A DNA stretch of 64,000 nt from Pseudomonas deceptionensis (GTDB lineage Bacteria > Pseudomonadota > Gammaproteobacteria > Pseudomonadales > Pseudomonadaceae): positions 1,819,501 through 1,883,500 of the forward strand of contig NZ_FNUD01000002.1 in the NCBI RefSeq assembly GCF_900106095.1, given 5' to 3'. Below are positions 35,069 to 42,995 of this stretch, piece by piece (the first letter of the stretch is position 1; each line of letters starts with the position of its first letter). Below the pieces are notes generated by a model. That model was not told where the DNA came from and did no database searches. It worked only from the letters and a program-made list of their open reading frames with translations. Position numbers and translations under genes: made by a program.

Positions 35069-36607
35069 ATGTTGGAGCGTTATTTTCGACCCTTCGAAGC
35101 GGGCCGAGGTTTGCAGGAACAACTGCGCGAGAGCCTGCTCAGCGCGATACTGGACGGCGCCATGCCGCCCAGTGAGCCGATGCCGTCTTCGCGCAAGTTG
35201 TGCGAGCTGCTCAAGGTGTCGCGCAATACCGTGGTGCTGGTTTATGAGCAGTTGGTGCAGGATGGTTATTTGATCCCGTCGGACCGGCGCGGTTATTTCA
35301 TCAACGAGAAATACCTGCGCCAGCAACTCAACGTCACGCTCAAGCCGGCCACGCAAAAAATCTTCGAGCGGGCCGATCACGCGCCCGACTGGGAAGCACG
35401 CTTGCAAAGCAGCTCGTCGCGCCTGCGGGCCATCGTCAAGCCGCGCAACTGGCGTGAGTACCGCTACCCGTTTATCTATGGTCAGGTTGAGGCCGACGAG
35501 CAGACCGCCGCCCGCTGGCGCGACTGTTCGCGCATCGCCAGCACCGGCGCGCATATGCGCAGTTGGGTGGACGATCAGGTGATGCTGGATGACCCGCTGC
35601 TGGTCGAGCAGATTATCCAGCGGGTGCTGCCCAAGCGTGGGATCAGCGTGTCGGCGCAAGAAATACTGGTGACCATCGGCACCCAGAATTCGCTCTATAT
35701 GCTGGCGCAACTGCTGGGTCGGCCGGGGCTGGTGATGGGGCTGGAAGAGCCGGGTTATGTCGATGCGCGCAATATTTTCAGCTTGAGCGGCTGTGAGCTC
35801 AAGCCGCTGCGCATTGACCGCCAGGGGCTGGTGGTCAATGAACAGCTGGATGGTTGCGAGATGGTGTTCAGCACCCCCAGCCACCAATCGCCTACCGGGG
35901 TGACCATGCCGCTGTACCGCCGCCTGGAGCTGATGGCCAGTGCTCGCGAGCGGGATTTTCTGATCATCGAAGACGACTACGAAAACGAGCAGAATTTTTT
36001 GGGCAGCAACCACCCGGCCTTGAAGAGCTTTGATGACACCGGGCGAGTGATCTATCTGGGCAGCCTGACCAAAAGCCTGCTGCCGGGGGTACGTCTGGGG
36101 TTTATTGCGGCGGATGCTGAATTGATCCATGAGCTGCGTGCGTTGCGCCGTTACATCTATCGGCACCCGCCGTCGAATAACCAGCGCACGCTGGCGCTGT
36201 TTTTATCCATGGGGCATTACGACGCCCATGCCCGCCGCTTGCGTGATCGTCTGGCGCGCAAATGGCGGGTGATCAGCCGGGCGATGGCCGAGCACCTGCC
36301 CGAGTTCAATGCCAGCGGCATGGCGGGTGGTTCATCGCTGTGGGTCACTTGCCCGCAGGGGGTCGATGCCTGGGTGCTGCAACGGCTGGTGGCCAGGCGC
36401 GGGGTGTTGATTGAACCGGGGGATATTCACTACCTGAGCGAGCAGCGCCCGTTGAACTGTTTTCGGCTTGGGTTCGGGGCCATTGCTGAAGAGTTGATCG
36501 AGCCCGGGATTGCCGCGCTGGGGGCCGCGTGGCGGGAGATGCTGGTGGAGCATAAAGCCCTTCACCCTCTCCCGGAGGGAGAGGGTGCTGGCTTGAATTG
36601 CGCTTGA
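35069..36607 (+). CDS. tauR: MocR-family regulator of taurine utilisation, TauR
   Basis: The 512-residue GntR/MocR regulator has a winged helix at about 15-85 (MPSSRKLCELLKVSRNTVVLVYEQLVQDGYL) and an aminotransferase-like sensor domain with the PLP Lys in YLGSLTKSLLPGVRLGF. It is divergent from tauABC and next to the aminotransferase gene, the place occupied by TauR in the C. salexigens cluster. TauR of this type activates taurine genes. The last residues (HPLPEGEGAG) are encoded by an 11-base-stem palindrome, so the native C-terminus has probably been extended by a repeat. Start ATG at 35069 has a weak ribosome site (GGAGC 15 bases upstream). Confidence 0.88.
   Translation: MLERYFRPFEAGRGLQEQLRESLLSAILDGAMPPSEPMPSSRKLCELLKVSRNTVVLVYEQLVQDGYLIPSDRRGYFINEKYLRQQLNVTLKPATQKIFERADHAPDWEARLQSSSSRLRAIVKPRNWREYRYPFIYGQVEADEQTAARWRDCSRIASTGAHMRSWVDDQVMLDDPLLVEQIIQRVLPKRGISVSAQEILVTIGTQNSLYMLAQLLGRPGLVMGLEEPGYVDARNIFSLSGCELKPLRIDRQGLVVNEQLDGCEMVFSTPSHQSPTGVTMPLYRRLELMASARERDFLIIEDDYENEQNFLGSNHPALKSFDDTGRVIYLGSLTKSLLPGVRLGFIAADAELIHELRALRRYIYRHPPSNNQRTLALFLSMGHYDAHARRLRDRLARKWRVISRAMAEHLPEFNASGMAGGSSLWVTCPQGVDAWVLQRLVARRGVLIEPGDIHYLSEQRPLNCFRLGFGAIAEELIEPGIAALGAAWREMLVEHKALHPLPEGEGAGLNCA
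36563..36587. repeat. Perfect palindrome inside the 3' end of tauR
   Basis: CACCCTCTCCC and its exact complement GGGAGAGGGTG (36563-36573, 36577-36587) flank a GGA loop. Such CCCTCTCCC/GGGAGAGGG hairpins are dispersed repeats in many proteobacteria. Here it lies in frame within tauR codons near the stop; a decayed relative (CCTCTC / GAGAGG) is at 30452-30468. Confidence 0.7.
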
Positions 36608-36641
36608 GTCCGTATGCGGTCATGGGGGGCCATGATTGCTG

Positions 36642-37952
36642 TCACAGCGCTTCGCGGCTCAGCGTGTCTTTGAGCAGGCCGAACATCGCATCCAGATCCG
36701 CTCGCCCGGTGACCAGCGCCGGGGCGAAGATAATCGCGTCGCCGGTGGTTTTTACATGCAGCCCCGCGTCATAAAGCGCCCGTTGAACCCGCGCACCTTT
36801 GGCCCCCGGTGTCTCGCCGGGGGTGAGCTGAATCCCGCTGAGCAGCCCGTAACCGCGCAAGTCGCTGACCTGCGCCAAACCTTTCAGGCCGCTGAGGGAC
36901 TCAAGAAAGTACGGTGCCAACTGCGCGCCTTTTCCGAACACATCCTCATCCCGGTAAATGTCCAGTGAGGCCAGCGCGGCCGCACACGCCACCGGGTGCC
37001 CGGAGTAGGTGTAGCCGTGGAAGAGCTCCGGGCCGCCGCCCTTGCTGGCGTTGATCACCGTGTCGTAAACCCCTTCGTCGATTGCCACCGCGCCCATCGG
37101 GATCGCGCCATTGGTCAAGGCCTTGGCCAGGGTGATGAGGTCCGGTTTCACGTCAAAACTCTGCGCTGCAAACGCCTGGCCGGTGCGGCCAAAACCGGTA
37201 ATGACTTCGTCGAAGACCAGCAGAATCCCGTGCTTGTCGCAGATGTCCCGCAGACGCTTGAGGTAACCCGCAGGCGGTACATAGACGCCGATAGAGCCGG
37301 CAATCGGTTCCACAAAACACGCCGCAATGCTGTCGCCGCCATGCATGGCGATGATCCGCTCCAGATCGCTGGCAAGGTCGGCGCCCTGCTGCGGCTCGCC
37401 CAACTGGTAGCGCTGGTCTTCTTGCCAGGTGTGGCGCATATGGCTGACGTGGGGCAGGCCGCCCGTCGCGAATGCCTGGCGGTTACGCATCATCCCTGAC
37501 AGCGCGACGCCACCGAAATTGACCCCGTGATACGCCCACTCGCGGGACACAAAGCGGGTGCGCTGAGCTTCGCCGCGAGCGCGGTGATAGGCCAGGGCGA
37601 TCTTCATCGCGCTGTCCACCGACTCGGAGCCGGAGTTGGTGAAAAACAGTTTGTTCAGGCCTGCGGGCAGCAGCTCGCTCAAGCGTTCGGCCAGTTCAAA
37701 GGACAGAGGCGAAGCGCGCTGAAAATGCGGGGTGAAATCCAGGGTCAGCAGTTGCTTGCACACGGCTTCGGCGATCTCGGTGCGGCCATGGCCGGCGGCA
37801 CTGCAAAATAGCCCCGAGCTGCCATCGAGCAACTCGCGACCCTCGGCATTCCAGTAGCGCACGCCCTCGGCACGGACGAACAACTGCGGCGCCCGCTGGA
37901 ACTCGCGGTTGTCGGTGAAAGGCATCCACTGGTGGTTCAGATTCGTCGCCAT
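36642..37952 (-). CDS. toa: Class III omega-aminotransferase, probable taurine aminotransferase Toa
   Basis: The 436-residue PLP enzyme belongs to the omega-amino acid transaminase branch near beta-alanine:pyruvate aminotransferase. The opening HWMPFT-like stretch (NHQWMPFTDNREFQ), SGSESVDSAMKIALAYHRARG, LLVFDEVITGFGRTG and the PLP Lys in LAKALTNGAIPMG are family marks. In this cluster it would move the amino group of taurine to 2-oxoglutarate or pyruvate, giving sulfoacetaldehyde. ATG at 37952 follows AGGAG by 8 bases; a GTG at 37961 is too close to the ribosome site. It is divergent from isfE, with a double operator between. Choice of acceptor keto acid cannot be decided from sequence. Confidence 0.8.
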   Translation of the reverse strand: MATNLNHQWMPFTDNREFQRAPQLFVRAEGVRYWNAEGRELLDGSSGLFCSAAGHGRTEIAEAVCKQLLTLDFTPHFQRASPLSFELAERLSELLPAGLNKLFFTNSGSESVDSAMKIALAYHRARGEAQRTRFVSREWAYHGVNFGGVALSGMMRNRQAFATGGLPHVSHMRHTWQEDQRYQLGEPQQGADLASDLERIIAMHGGDSIAACFVEPIAGSIGVYVPPAGYLKRLRDICDKHGILLVFDEVITGFGRTGQAFAAQSFDVKPDLITLAKALTNGAIPMGAVAIDEGVYDTVINASKGGGPELFHGYTYSGHPVACAAALASLDIYRDEDVFGKGAQLAPYFLESLSGLKGLAQVSDLRGYGLLSGIQLTPGETPGAKGARVQRALYDAGLHVKTTGDAIIFAPALVTGRADLDAMFGLLKDTLSREAL

Positions 37953-38020
37953 GGGTATCACTCCTGAGGGTAGGTCTGGGCGGGCCAGTTGCCTGCAGAC
38001 TAGTCACGGCGGGCCGTGGG

Positions 38021-38090
38021 GCTTAGATCCAGATGGGTCTTTCGATAGGGCCAGTTCTGGCACCATCGAAAGGCCTTGCTGGATCTAAGC
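38021..38090. promoter_or_regulatory. 70-base palindromic double operator (putative TauR) between toa and isfE
   Basis: GCTTAGATCCAG (38021-38032) and CTGGATCTAAGC (38079-38090) are exact complements. Inside them CTTTCGAT / ATCGAAAG (38039-38046, 38065-38072) and CCAG / CTGG (38051-38054, 38057-38060) are also symmetric about the same centre. Each side is thus a pair of CCAG (or CTGG) cores 22 bases apart, one pair facing each promoter, 71 bases from toa and 55 from isfE. Confidence 0.75.
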
Positions 38091-38142
38091 CGGTGCCTGG
38101 CGGCTGACTACAGTGGGGCCATTGAGCACGCCGGAGCTGCGG

Positions 38143-38880
38143 ATGAACCCTGAATTGAGTTGGGCGTTAAGTGCAGGTTGCGTGCTGGTGGCGGCCATTG
38201 TTCGCGGGCTGACCGGTTTCGGTTTTGCCGCCATTGCAGTGGTGGGGCTGGCGATGCTCGGTTCGCTGCAACAGGCGGTACCGCTGGTGTTGTTTTTGGA
38301 GGTTGCGTCCAGCGTGATGTTGCTGCGCAGCGCCTGGCGTGAAGCGGATTACCGCCTGCTCAAGCGCCTGCTGTTGGCGAGCGCATGCGGTGTGCCCTGC
38401 GGGGTGTTGCTGTTGACCGGCATCGACAGCGGAGGGCTTGCCGTCGGGGTTTATCTGTTGGTGGGGCTGCTGGCGATTCTCGGCCTGACGCGCATTCGCT
38501 TGCCGTTGGGCGAGGGCCGTACCGGTGCCTGGCTGGTGGGTGCCAGCAGCGGCGCGCTGATTGCCGCGTTCAGTATTGGCGGACCTCTGGTGGTGGCGTG
38601 GCTCAGCCATTGCGGGCTGCGGGCGCATGCCTTGCGGGCAACGCTGATCATGTTCTTTTTCGTGGTGGATATCGCGGCTCTGGGAGGGCTGGCGGCCGCC
38701 TCGGCGATCCCGGCCGACACCGGCCGCCAAGCGCTGCTGATGGTGCCTGCGTTGCTGCTGGGGTTGTGGCTGGGCCAGCAGTTGTTCGCCCGTATTCAGG
38801 CCGATCAGGCCGCCCGTTTTACCCAATGGCTATTGCTGGTGCTGGCAGGCGTGGGCCTGCTGGGCCGGGCGTGGTCCTGA
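38143..38880 (+). CDS. isfE: TSUP-family (TauE/SafE) anion exporter, probable isethionate exporter IsfE
   Basis: The 245-residue membrane protein has about eight helices in two repeats. The first starts AAIVRGLTGFGFAAIAVVGLAML and the second ASSGALIAAFSIGGPLVVAWL, with the Gly-rich motifs of the sulfite-exporter family TauE/SafE. ATG at 38143 follows GGAG by 7 bases; the frame is open further upstream. It lies 19 bases before the dehydrogenase gene, a likely operon. Position matches the predicted isethionate exporter of C. salexigens. TSUP proteins also move sulfite or sulfoacetate, so the exact substrate is inferred. Confidence 0.8.
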   Translation: MNPELSWALSAGCVLVAAIVRGLTGFGFAAIAVVGLAMLGSLQQAVPLVLFLEVASSVMLLRSAWREADYRLLKRLLLASACGVPCGVLLLTGIDSGGLAVGVYLLVGLLAILGLTRIRLPLGEGRTGAWLVGASSGALIAAFSIGGPLVVAWLSHCGLRAHALRATLIMFFFVVDIAALGGLAAASAIPADTGRQALLMVPALLLGLWLGQQLFARIQADQAARFTQWLLLVLAGVGLLGRAWS

Positions 38881-38899
38881 CTCATCCAAGGAGCTGTAT

Positions 38900-39658
38900 A
38901 TGACACCGACCGTTTTTATCACCGGGGCAACCTCGGGTTTTGGCCAGGCGTGCGCCCGCAGGTTTGCCGCCGCTGGCTGGTCGCTGGTGCTCACCGGGCG
39001 CCGGGCCGAACGTTTGCACGCCTTGGCCGATGAGCTTGGCACCCAGGCCCGGGTACTGCCTCTGGTGCTCGACGTGCGTGATCGCGCCGCCATGGAGCAG
39101 GCCATCGGGCAACTGCCACCGGCCTTCAGCACCTTGCGCGGGCTGATCAACAATGCCGGGCTGGCATTGGGCACCGCACCTGCTGCCCAGTGTTCGCTGG
39201 ATGATTGGGACACCATGGTCGATACCAATATCAAGGGCCTGCTCTACAGCACGCGCTTGTTGTTGCCGCGCTTGATTGCCCACGGTGCGGGCGCCGGGAT
39301 CGTCAATCTGGGGTCGATTGCGGGTAACTGGCCTTACCCCGGCAGCCATGTGTATGGCGCGAGCAAAGCCTTTGTGCGGCAGTTTTCATTGAACCTGCGC
39401 TGTGATTTGCAGGGTACCGGGGTGCGCGTCACCAACCTTGAGCCGGGGTTGTGCGAGAGCGAGTTCTCACAGGTGCGCTTTGCCGGTGATCAGGCCCGGT
39501 ATGACGCGCTGTATGCCGGTGCCCGGGCGATTCAACCGGAGGACATTGCCGAGACGATTTTCTGGATTCTCAACCAGCCGGCGCATATCAATATCAACAG
39601 TCTTGAGTTGATGCCCGTCAGCCAGTCGTGGAGCAACTTTGCGGTTGAACGCGCCTAG
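38900..39658 (+). CDS. isfD: Short-chain dehydrogenase, probable sulfoacetaldehyde reductase IsfD
   Basis: The 252-residue SDR has the cofactor motif TGATSGFG (8-15), LVLTGRRAERLHAL with the Arg pair favouring NADPH, NNAG in GLINNAGLAL, and the catalytic Ser-Tyr-Lys in NLGSIAG and YGASK. It resembles the YdfG/IsfD branch (about 27 kDa). With Toa and IsfE it would reduce sulfoacetaldehyde to isethionate. AAGGAG lies 7 bases before the ATG. Alternative: a serine/3-hydroxy acid dehydrogenase of the YdfG group; the taurine context makes IsfD more likely. Confidence 0.8.
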   Translation: MTPTVFITGATSGFGQACARRFAAAGWSLVLTGRRAERLHALADELGTQARVLPLVLDVRDRAAMEQAIGQLPPAFSTLRGLINNAGLALGTAPAAQCSLDDWDTMVDTNIKGLLYSTRLLLPRLIAHGAGAGIVNLGSIAGNWPYPGSHVYGASKAFVRQFSLNLRCDLQGTGVRVTNLEPGLCESEFSQVRFAGDQARYDALYAGARAIQPEDIAETIFWILNQPAHININSLELMPVSQSWSNFAVERA

Positions 39659-39804
39659 GGGCTGCTTTCAGGCCGGCTTTCCAGGGCGTGTATTCAATCC
39701 TGTGGAATGCCCTGGTCAAGCCTTTGTCGTTGGGCGCCTGCACACGGCCTGTGCCGTCGCTCATCAACATCAGGGAGGCCACGCCGACACTGTCATCGTG
39801 CCAT
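39659..39804 (-). pseudogene. Possible remnant of a coding sequence
   Basis: Between isfD and the NmrA-like gene, the minus strand reads a protein-like stretch (RIEWHDDSVGVASLMLMSDG, then RVQAPNDKGLTRAFHRIEY) with no start of its own; the frame continues out of phase into the neighbouring gene. This looks like the leftover of a gene tail after deletion. I could not name the family and the region is only 146 bases long. Confidence 0.3.
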
Positions 39805-40692
39805 TCAATACGCAAAGGCGCTGCGGTGCTTTTGCACAAAATCCTCCCAGCGTACTGGCTGGCGGCCCGTGATTTCGGTGAAGTTGTCGAAGGTTTCATC
39901 AGCCCCTGGAATCTGCCGGGCGGCCATGCGGGTGAAGTTGTCATGTACGCAGGTCATGTAAGCCATTTCGGCTCCGGCGGCGCGCATGTTCTCCAGAAAA
40001 ACGTCGGGTGACTGGGGGTTGTAGCTGAACGGCTGGCCCAGTACGCGGGTCATGATGTCGGCGATATCACCGTAGGACTGCACGTCATAACCTAGGCGGT
40101 AGGTCTGGCCTGCGTGTTTGGCGGGGTTCAGCAGCGCTTGTGCCGCGACTCGGGCAACGTCTTCGCCATCTACCCAACTGAATGGCGTATCACCGGTGTA
40201 CTGCTCGATCACTCCGGCTTTTACGGCCTGGGTGCCATCGTAGCTGAGCAGGTTTTGCATGAAACACTCGGGGCGCAAGTGGGTGAACGAGAAACCCGAC
40301 CACTCGATGTAGCGCTCGACAAACTGGTGCCAGGCCCAGTGGGCGATGGTGGTGTCGTCCCGCCCGCAAGCGCCCAGGTGCACCATGTGCTGCACGCCGG
40401 ATTTTTTTGCCTGATCGAGGAAAGCCTTGCTCTGGCGCAGCATGTCCACGGTGTAGCCGGTCACGAGCAGGGCGCGGTCGATGCCTTGTAGCGCCGGAGC
40501 CAGAGTTTCCTCTTTATCGAAGTCCAGAATGACGGTGCGAATGCCTTGGTCTTCAAAGGGCTTGGCCTTGGCGGGGGAGCGTACTGCCGCGACCAGGGTG
40601 ATGGTCTCGTCGGCCAGCAGGTTGCGCAGGGTGTCGCCGCCGATCTGGCCGGTGGCCCCGGTGATTAAAACGGTAGGTTTGTGCAAGGTCAT
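39805..40692 (-). CDS. NmrA-like NAD(P)-binding protein (atypical SDR)
   Basis: The 295-residue Rossmann protein has the glycine motif ITGATGQIGGDTLRNLL at the N-terminus and the atypical SDR pattern of the NmrA/QOR2 group (LLVTGYTVDMLRQSKAFLDQAKKSGVQHMVHLGACG, then THLRPECFMQNLL). There is no YxxxK active site, so it may be a redox sensor or a quinone/NAD(P)H oxidoreductase rather than a classical dehydrogenase. It is divergent from the LysR-type gene, a common regulator-target pairing. Its last codons adjoin the possible gene remnant. Confidence 0.85.
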   Translation of the reverse strand: MTLHKPTVLITGATGQIGGDTLRNLLADETITLVAAVRSPAKAKPFEDQGIRTVILDFDKEETLAPALQGIDRALLVTGYTVDMLRQSKAFLDQAKKSGVQHMVHLGACGRDDTTIAHWAWHQFVERYIEWSGFSFTHLRPECFMQNLLSYDGTQAVKAGVIEQYTGDTPFSWVDGEDVARVAAQALLNPAKHAGQTYRLGYDVQSYGDIADIMTRVLGQPFSYNPQSPDVFLENMRAAGAEMAYMTCVHDNFTRMAARQIPGADETFDNFTEITGRQPVRWEDFVQKHRSAFAY

Positions 40693-40809
40693 AAAGGCGC
40701 CTGATGCTTGAGTAAGGGTGTGGTGGGGAAGCTTACTGGGGAATTCAGATCCTATTTGCGATACCTTTTACTCAATCACATGAACTTAATTCATCAATAT
40801 GGGGTGGGC

Positions 40810-41724
40810 ATGCTTTCCTCCGAGCGCTTGAAGGGTATCGATGTCTTTGTTTGCGTGGCCGATTCGGGCAGTTTCAGAGCGGCTGCCGAGCGTTTGAACC
40901 TGACGGCCTCGGCGATCAGCAAGGCCATCGCCCGGCTTGAGAGCCGGCTTGAAGTCCGCTTGTTTCAGCGCACTACCCGGCGCCTGGCCTTGACCGATGC
41001 GGGCGCTGCGTTCTATCGGACTTGCACGGCGGTGTTGGCCGAACTGGAAGAAGCCGAACTGTCCCTTCAGGTCGAAAACACCGAGCCCCGAGGCCGGATC
41101 CGTATTGACCTGCCTGCGGCCTTCGGGCGTTTGCAGGCGCTGCCGGTGATCCTGCAGTTTGTGCAGGCCCATGCGCTGTTACTGCCGCATATCTCGTTTT
41201 CTGACCGCTTTATCGATCCGGTCGAAGAGGGGGTGGATATTGTCGTGCGGGTAGGTGGCCCGGATGTCTGGCCTGCTGCGCTGGCGCATCGTTTTCTGGG
41301 CCGTGAGCGGCATGTGTTCTGCGCCGCGCCCGCCTATTTGAACAGCCACGGCACGCCCGGGACCGACCGCGACCTGGAACATCACCAATGTGTTGCCTAT
41401 GGCCGGGCCGACGGCACGGTCAGCCCCTGGAGTTTCAAAGGCAGCCGGCCCGGCGAGACCGAGCGCCGGGTGATGTCTGCCAAGTACATTGTGGGGGACG
41501 GTGAAGGGCAGGTGATGACAGTGCTGGCGGGGTGCGGCATCGCCCAGTTGCCCACCTGGCTGATCAAACAGCATCTGGCCGATGGTTCACTGGTAGAAGT
41601 GCTGCCGCATTTGGCGAGTGAAGGGTTGGCGATCAACCTGGTGTGGCCAAAAAGTCGGCAGGCCTTGCCCAAGGTCAGCGCGTTGCTGGATGCCCTGGCG
41701 GCCGGGTTGATGCCGCTGGTGTAA
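40810..41724 (+). CDS. LysR-family transcriptional regulator
   Basis: The 304-residue protein has the LysR winged helix (about 1-62; ERLKGIDVFVCVADSGSFRAAAERLNLTASAISKAIARLE) and a periplasmic-binding-fold effector domain (ending LPHLASEGLAINLVWPKSR). ATG at 40810 gives the standard family N-terminus; the longer frame from 40708 has no equivalent in the family. An ATG at 40780 is also possible. It is divergent from the NmrA-like gene across about 117 bases and probably regulates it. Confidence 0.9.
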   Translation: MLSSERLKGIDVFVCVADSGSFRAAAERLNLTASAISKAIARLESRLEVRLFQRTTRRLALTDAGAAFYRTCTAVLAELEEAELSLQVENTEPRGRIRIDLPAAFGRLQALPVILQFVQAHALLLPHISFSDRFIDPVEEGVDIVVRVGGPDVWPAALAHRFLGRERHVFCAAPAYLNSHGTPGTDRDLEHHQCVAYGRADGTVSPWSFKGSRPGETERRVMSAKYIVGDGEGQVMTVLAGCGIAQLPTWLIKQHLADGSLVEVLPHLASEGLAINLVWPKSRQALPKVSALLDALAAGLMPLV

Positions 41725-41736
41725 GCGCCTCCAGCG

Positions 41737-42189
41737 CTACAACGGCAGCATGCGGTCCTGAATGACCCGCTTCATCACCAGGGTTGAGGTGAGGCGCTGA
41801 ACGTTGGGCAATGAGGTCAGGCGCTCGTCGTACAGCTGCTGGAAGGCGGGCAGGTCTGCGGCGACCACGTGCAGCAGGTAGTCCGGATCGCCGAACAGCC
41901 GTTGTGCGTCGACGATCTGCGAGGTTTCAATCACTGCAGCTTCAAAGTCGGCGATCGCCTGGCGGGTGACTTCGCGCAGGGTGACGAACACCATCGCGGA
42001 GAAATTCAGCCCCAGCTCACTGGGTGCCAGCAGGGCGCGATAGCCCAGGATCACCCCTGACTCCTCCAGTGCCCGCACCCGTCGATGACAGGGCGAGAGG
42101 CTCAGGCCCACGCGTTCAGCCAGTTCAGTGACCGAAAGTCGGCCGTCGGCTTGCAGCTGCGCAAGAATATTCCTGTCTATGCGGTCCAT
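41737..42189 (-). CDS. Lrp/AsnC-family transcriptional regulator
   Basis: The 150-residue protein has an N-terminal helix-turn-helix (MDRIDRNILAQLQADGRLSVTELAERVGLSLSPCHRRVRALEE in pieces) and a C-terminal RAM/AsnC effector domain (DPDYLLHVVAADLPAFQQLYDERL, GVQR-like turn at NVQRLTSTLVMKRV). These proteins respond to amino acids. It is divergent from the LysE/RhtB exporter gene, the classic pairing in which the regulator induces amino-acid export. Confidence 0.93.
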   Translation of the reverse strand: MDRIDRNILAQLQADGRLSVTELAERVGLSLSPCHRRVRALEESGVILGYRALLAPSELGLNFSAMVFVTLREVTRQAIADFEAAVIETSQIVDAQRLFGDPDYLLHVVAADLPAFQQLYDERLTSLPNVQRLTSTLVMKRVIQDRMLPL

Positions 42190-42303
42190 GTGGAAGAACC
42201 TTCCCTTGTCTTGGTTGTAGGTTGGGATAAACGAAAGATAATCCTACCAGCATTTCCTTATTCTTCTTTTGGCGGTTTTCGCTTCAGAGGAGTTGGGCAT
42301 CCC

Positions 42304-42930
42304 GTGACTATCAGTGTATTGGCCGCATTTTGGGCGGTGTCGTTTTTGTTTGTGATCACCCCGGGCGCAGATTGGGCGTACGCGATTTCTGCGGGCATGC
42401 GCGGGCGAGGGGTCACGCCTGCGGTGGCGGGTTTGCTGTCCGGGCACTTGCTGGCCACGGTCATTGTGGCGGCGGGAGTGGGCGCGCTGGTGGCCAGCAA
42501 CCCCATGATCCTGACCGTGCTTACGATTGCAGGTTCGCTGTACTTGCTGTGGCTGGGCGTCAGCCTGCTGCGCAACCCGGCGACGCCTGAGTCGGGGCAG
42601 GTCCAGGGCTCGGATTCATGGACGCGCTGGGCGTGGAAGGGGCTGTGTGTCAGCGGCTTGAACCCCAAGGTGCTGCTGCTGTTTCTGGCCCTTTTGCCGC
42701 AATTCACCGACCCGCTGTCGACATGGCCAATCCCTGTGCAAATCATTGCGTTGGGTGCGTTGCATGCCGTCAGTTGTGGCGTGGTGTACCTCATGGTCGG
42801 TTTCAGTGCCCAGGCTGTGTTGCAGACCCGTCCGAGCGCTGCGAAAAACGTCAGCCGCCTGTCCGGGACAGTGATGATCATCATCGCAGTGGTGCTGCTG
42901 GCAGAGCAGGTGCTGGCTGCCAGTCGATGA
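42304..42930 (+). CDS. LysE/RhtB-family amino-acid exporter
   Basis: The 208-residue inner-membrane exporter has about six helices. FLFVITPGADWAYAISAGMRGRG carries the PG motif of the RhtB branch, and GLCVSGLNPKVLLLFLALLPQF is its central signature. The start is taken as GTG 42304, which gives the family N-terminus (MTISVLAAFWAVSFL) and has GAGGAG 11 bases upstream, a long spacing. The frame is open back to 42085, but that part overlaps the Lrp gene. Substrate unknown. Confidence 0.9.
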   Translation: MTISVLAAFWAVSFLFVITPGADWAYAISAGMRGRGVTPAVAGLLSGHLLATVIVAAGVGALVASNPMILTVLTIAGSLYLLWLGVSLLRNPATPESGQVQGSDSWTRWAWKGLCVSGLNPKVLLLFLALLPQFTDPLSTWPIPVQIIALGALHAVSCGVVYLMVGFSAQAVLQTRPSAAKNVSRLSGTVMIIIAVVLLAEQVLAASR

Positions 42931-42995
42931 TTGGGGGCTGTGGGAGCTGCTAGGGTGTAGGCAACGTTTTTCTTGTGCGACCCGAGGAGCGACCT

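Noticed and set aside
38900..39658. Taurine dissimilation through Xsc to acetyl phosphate and sulfite
   Set aside because: No xsc or pta gene in the window; the SDR next to the exporter points to reduction to isethionate instead. A distant xsc cannot be excluded.
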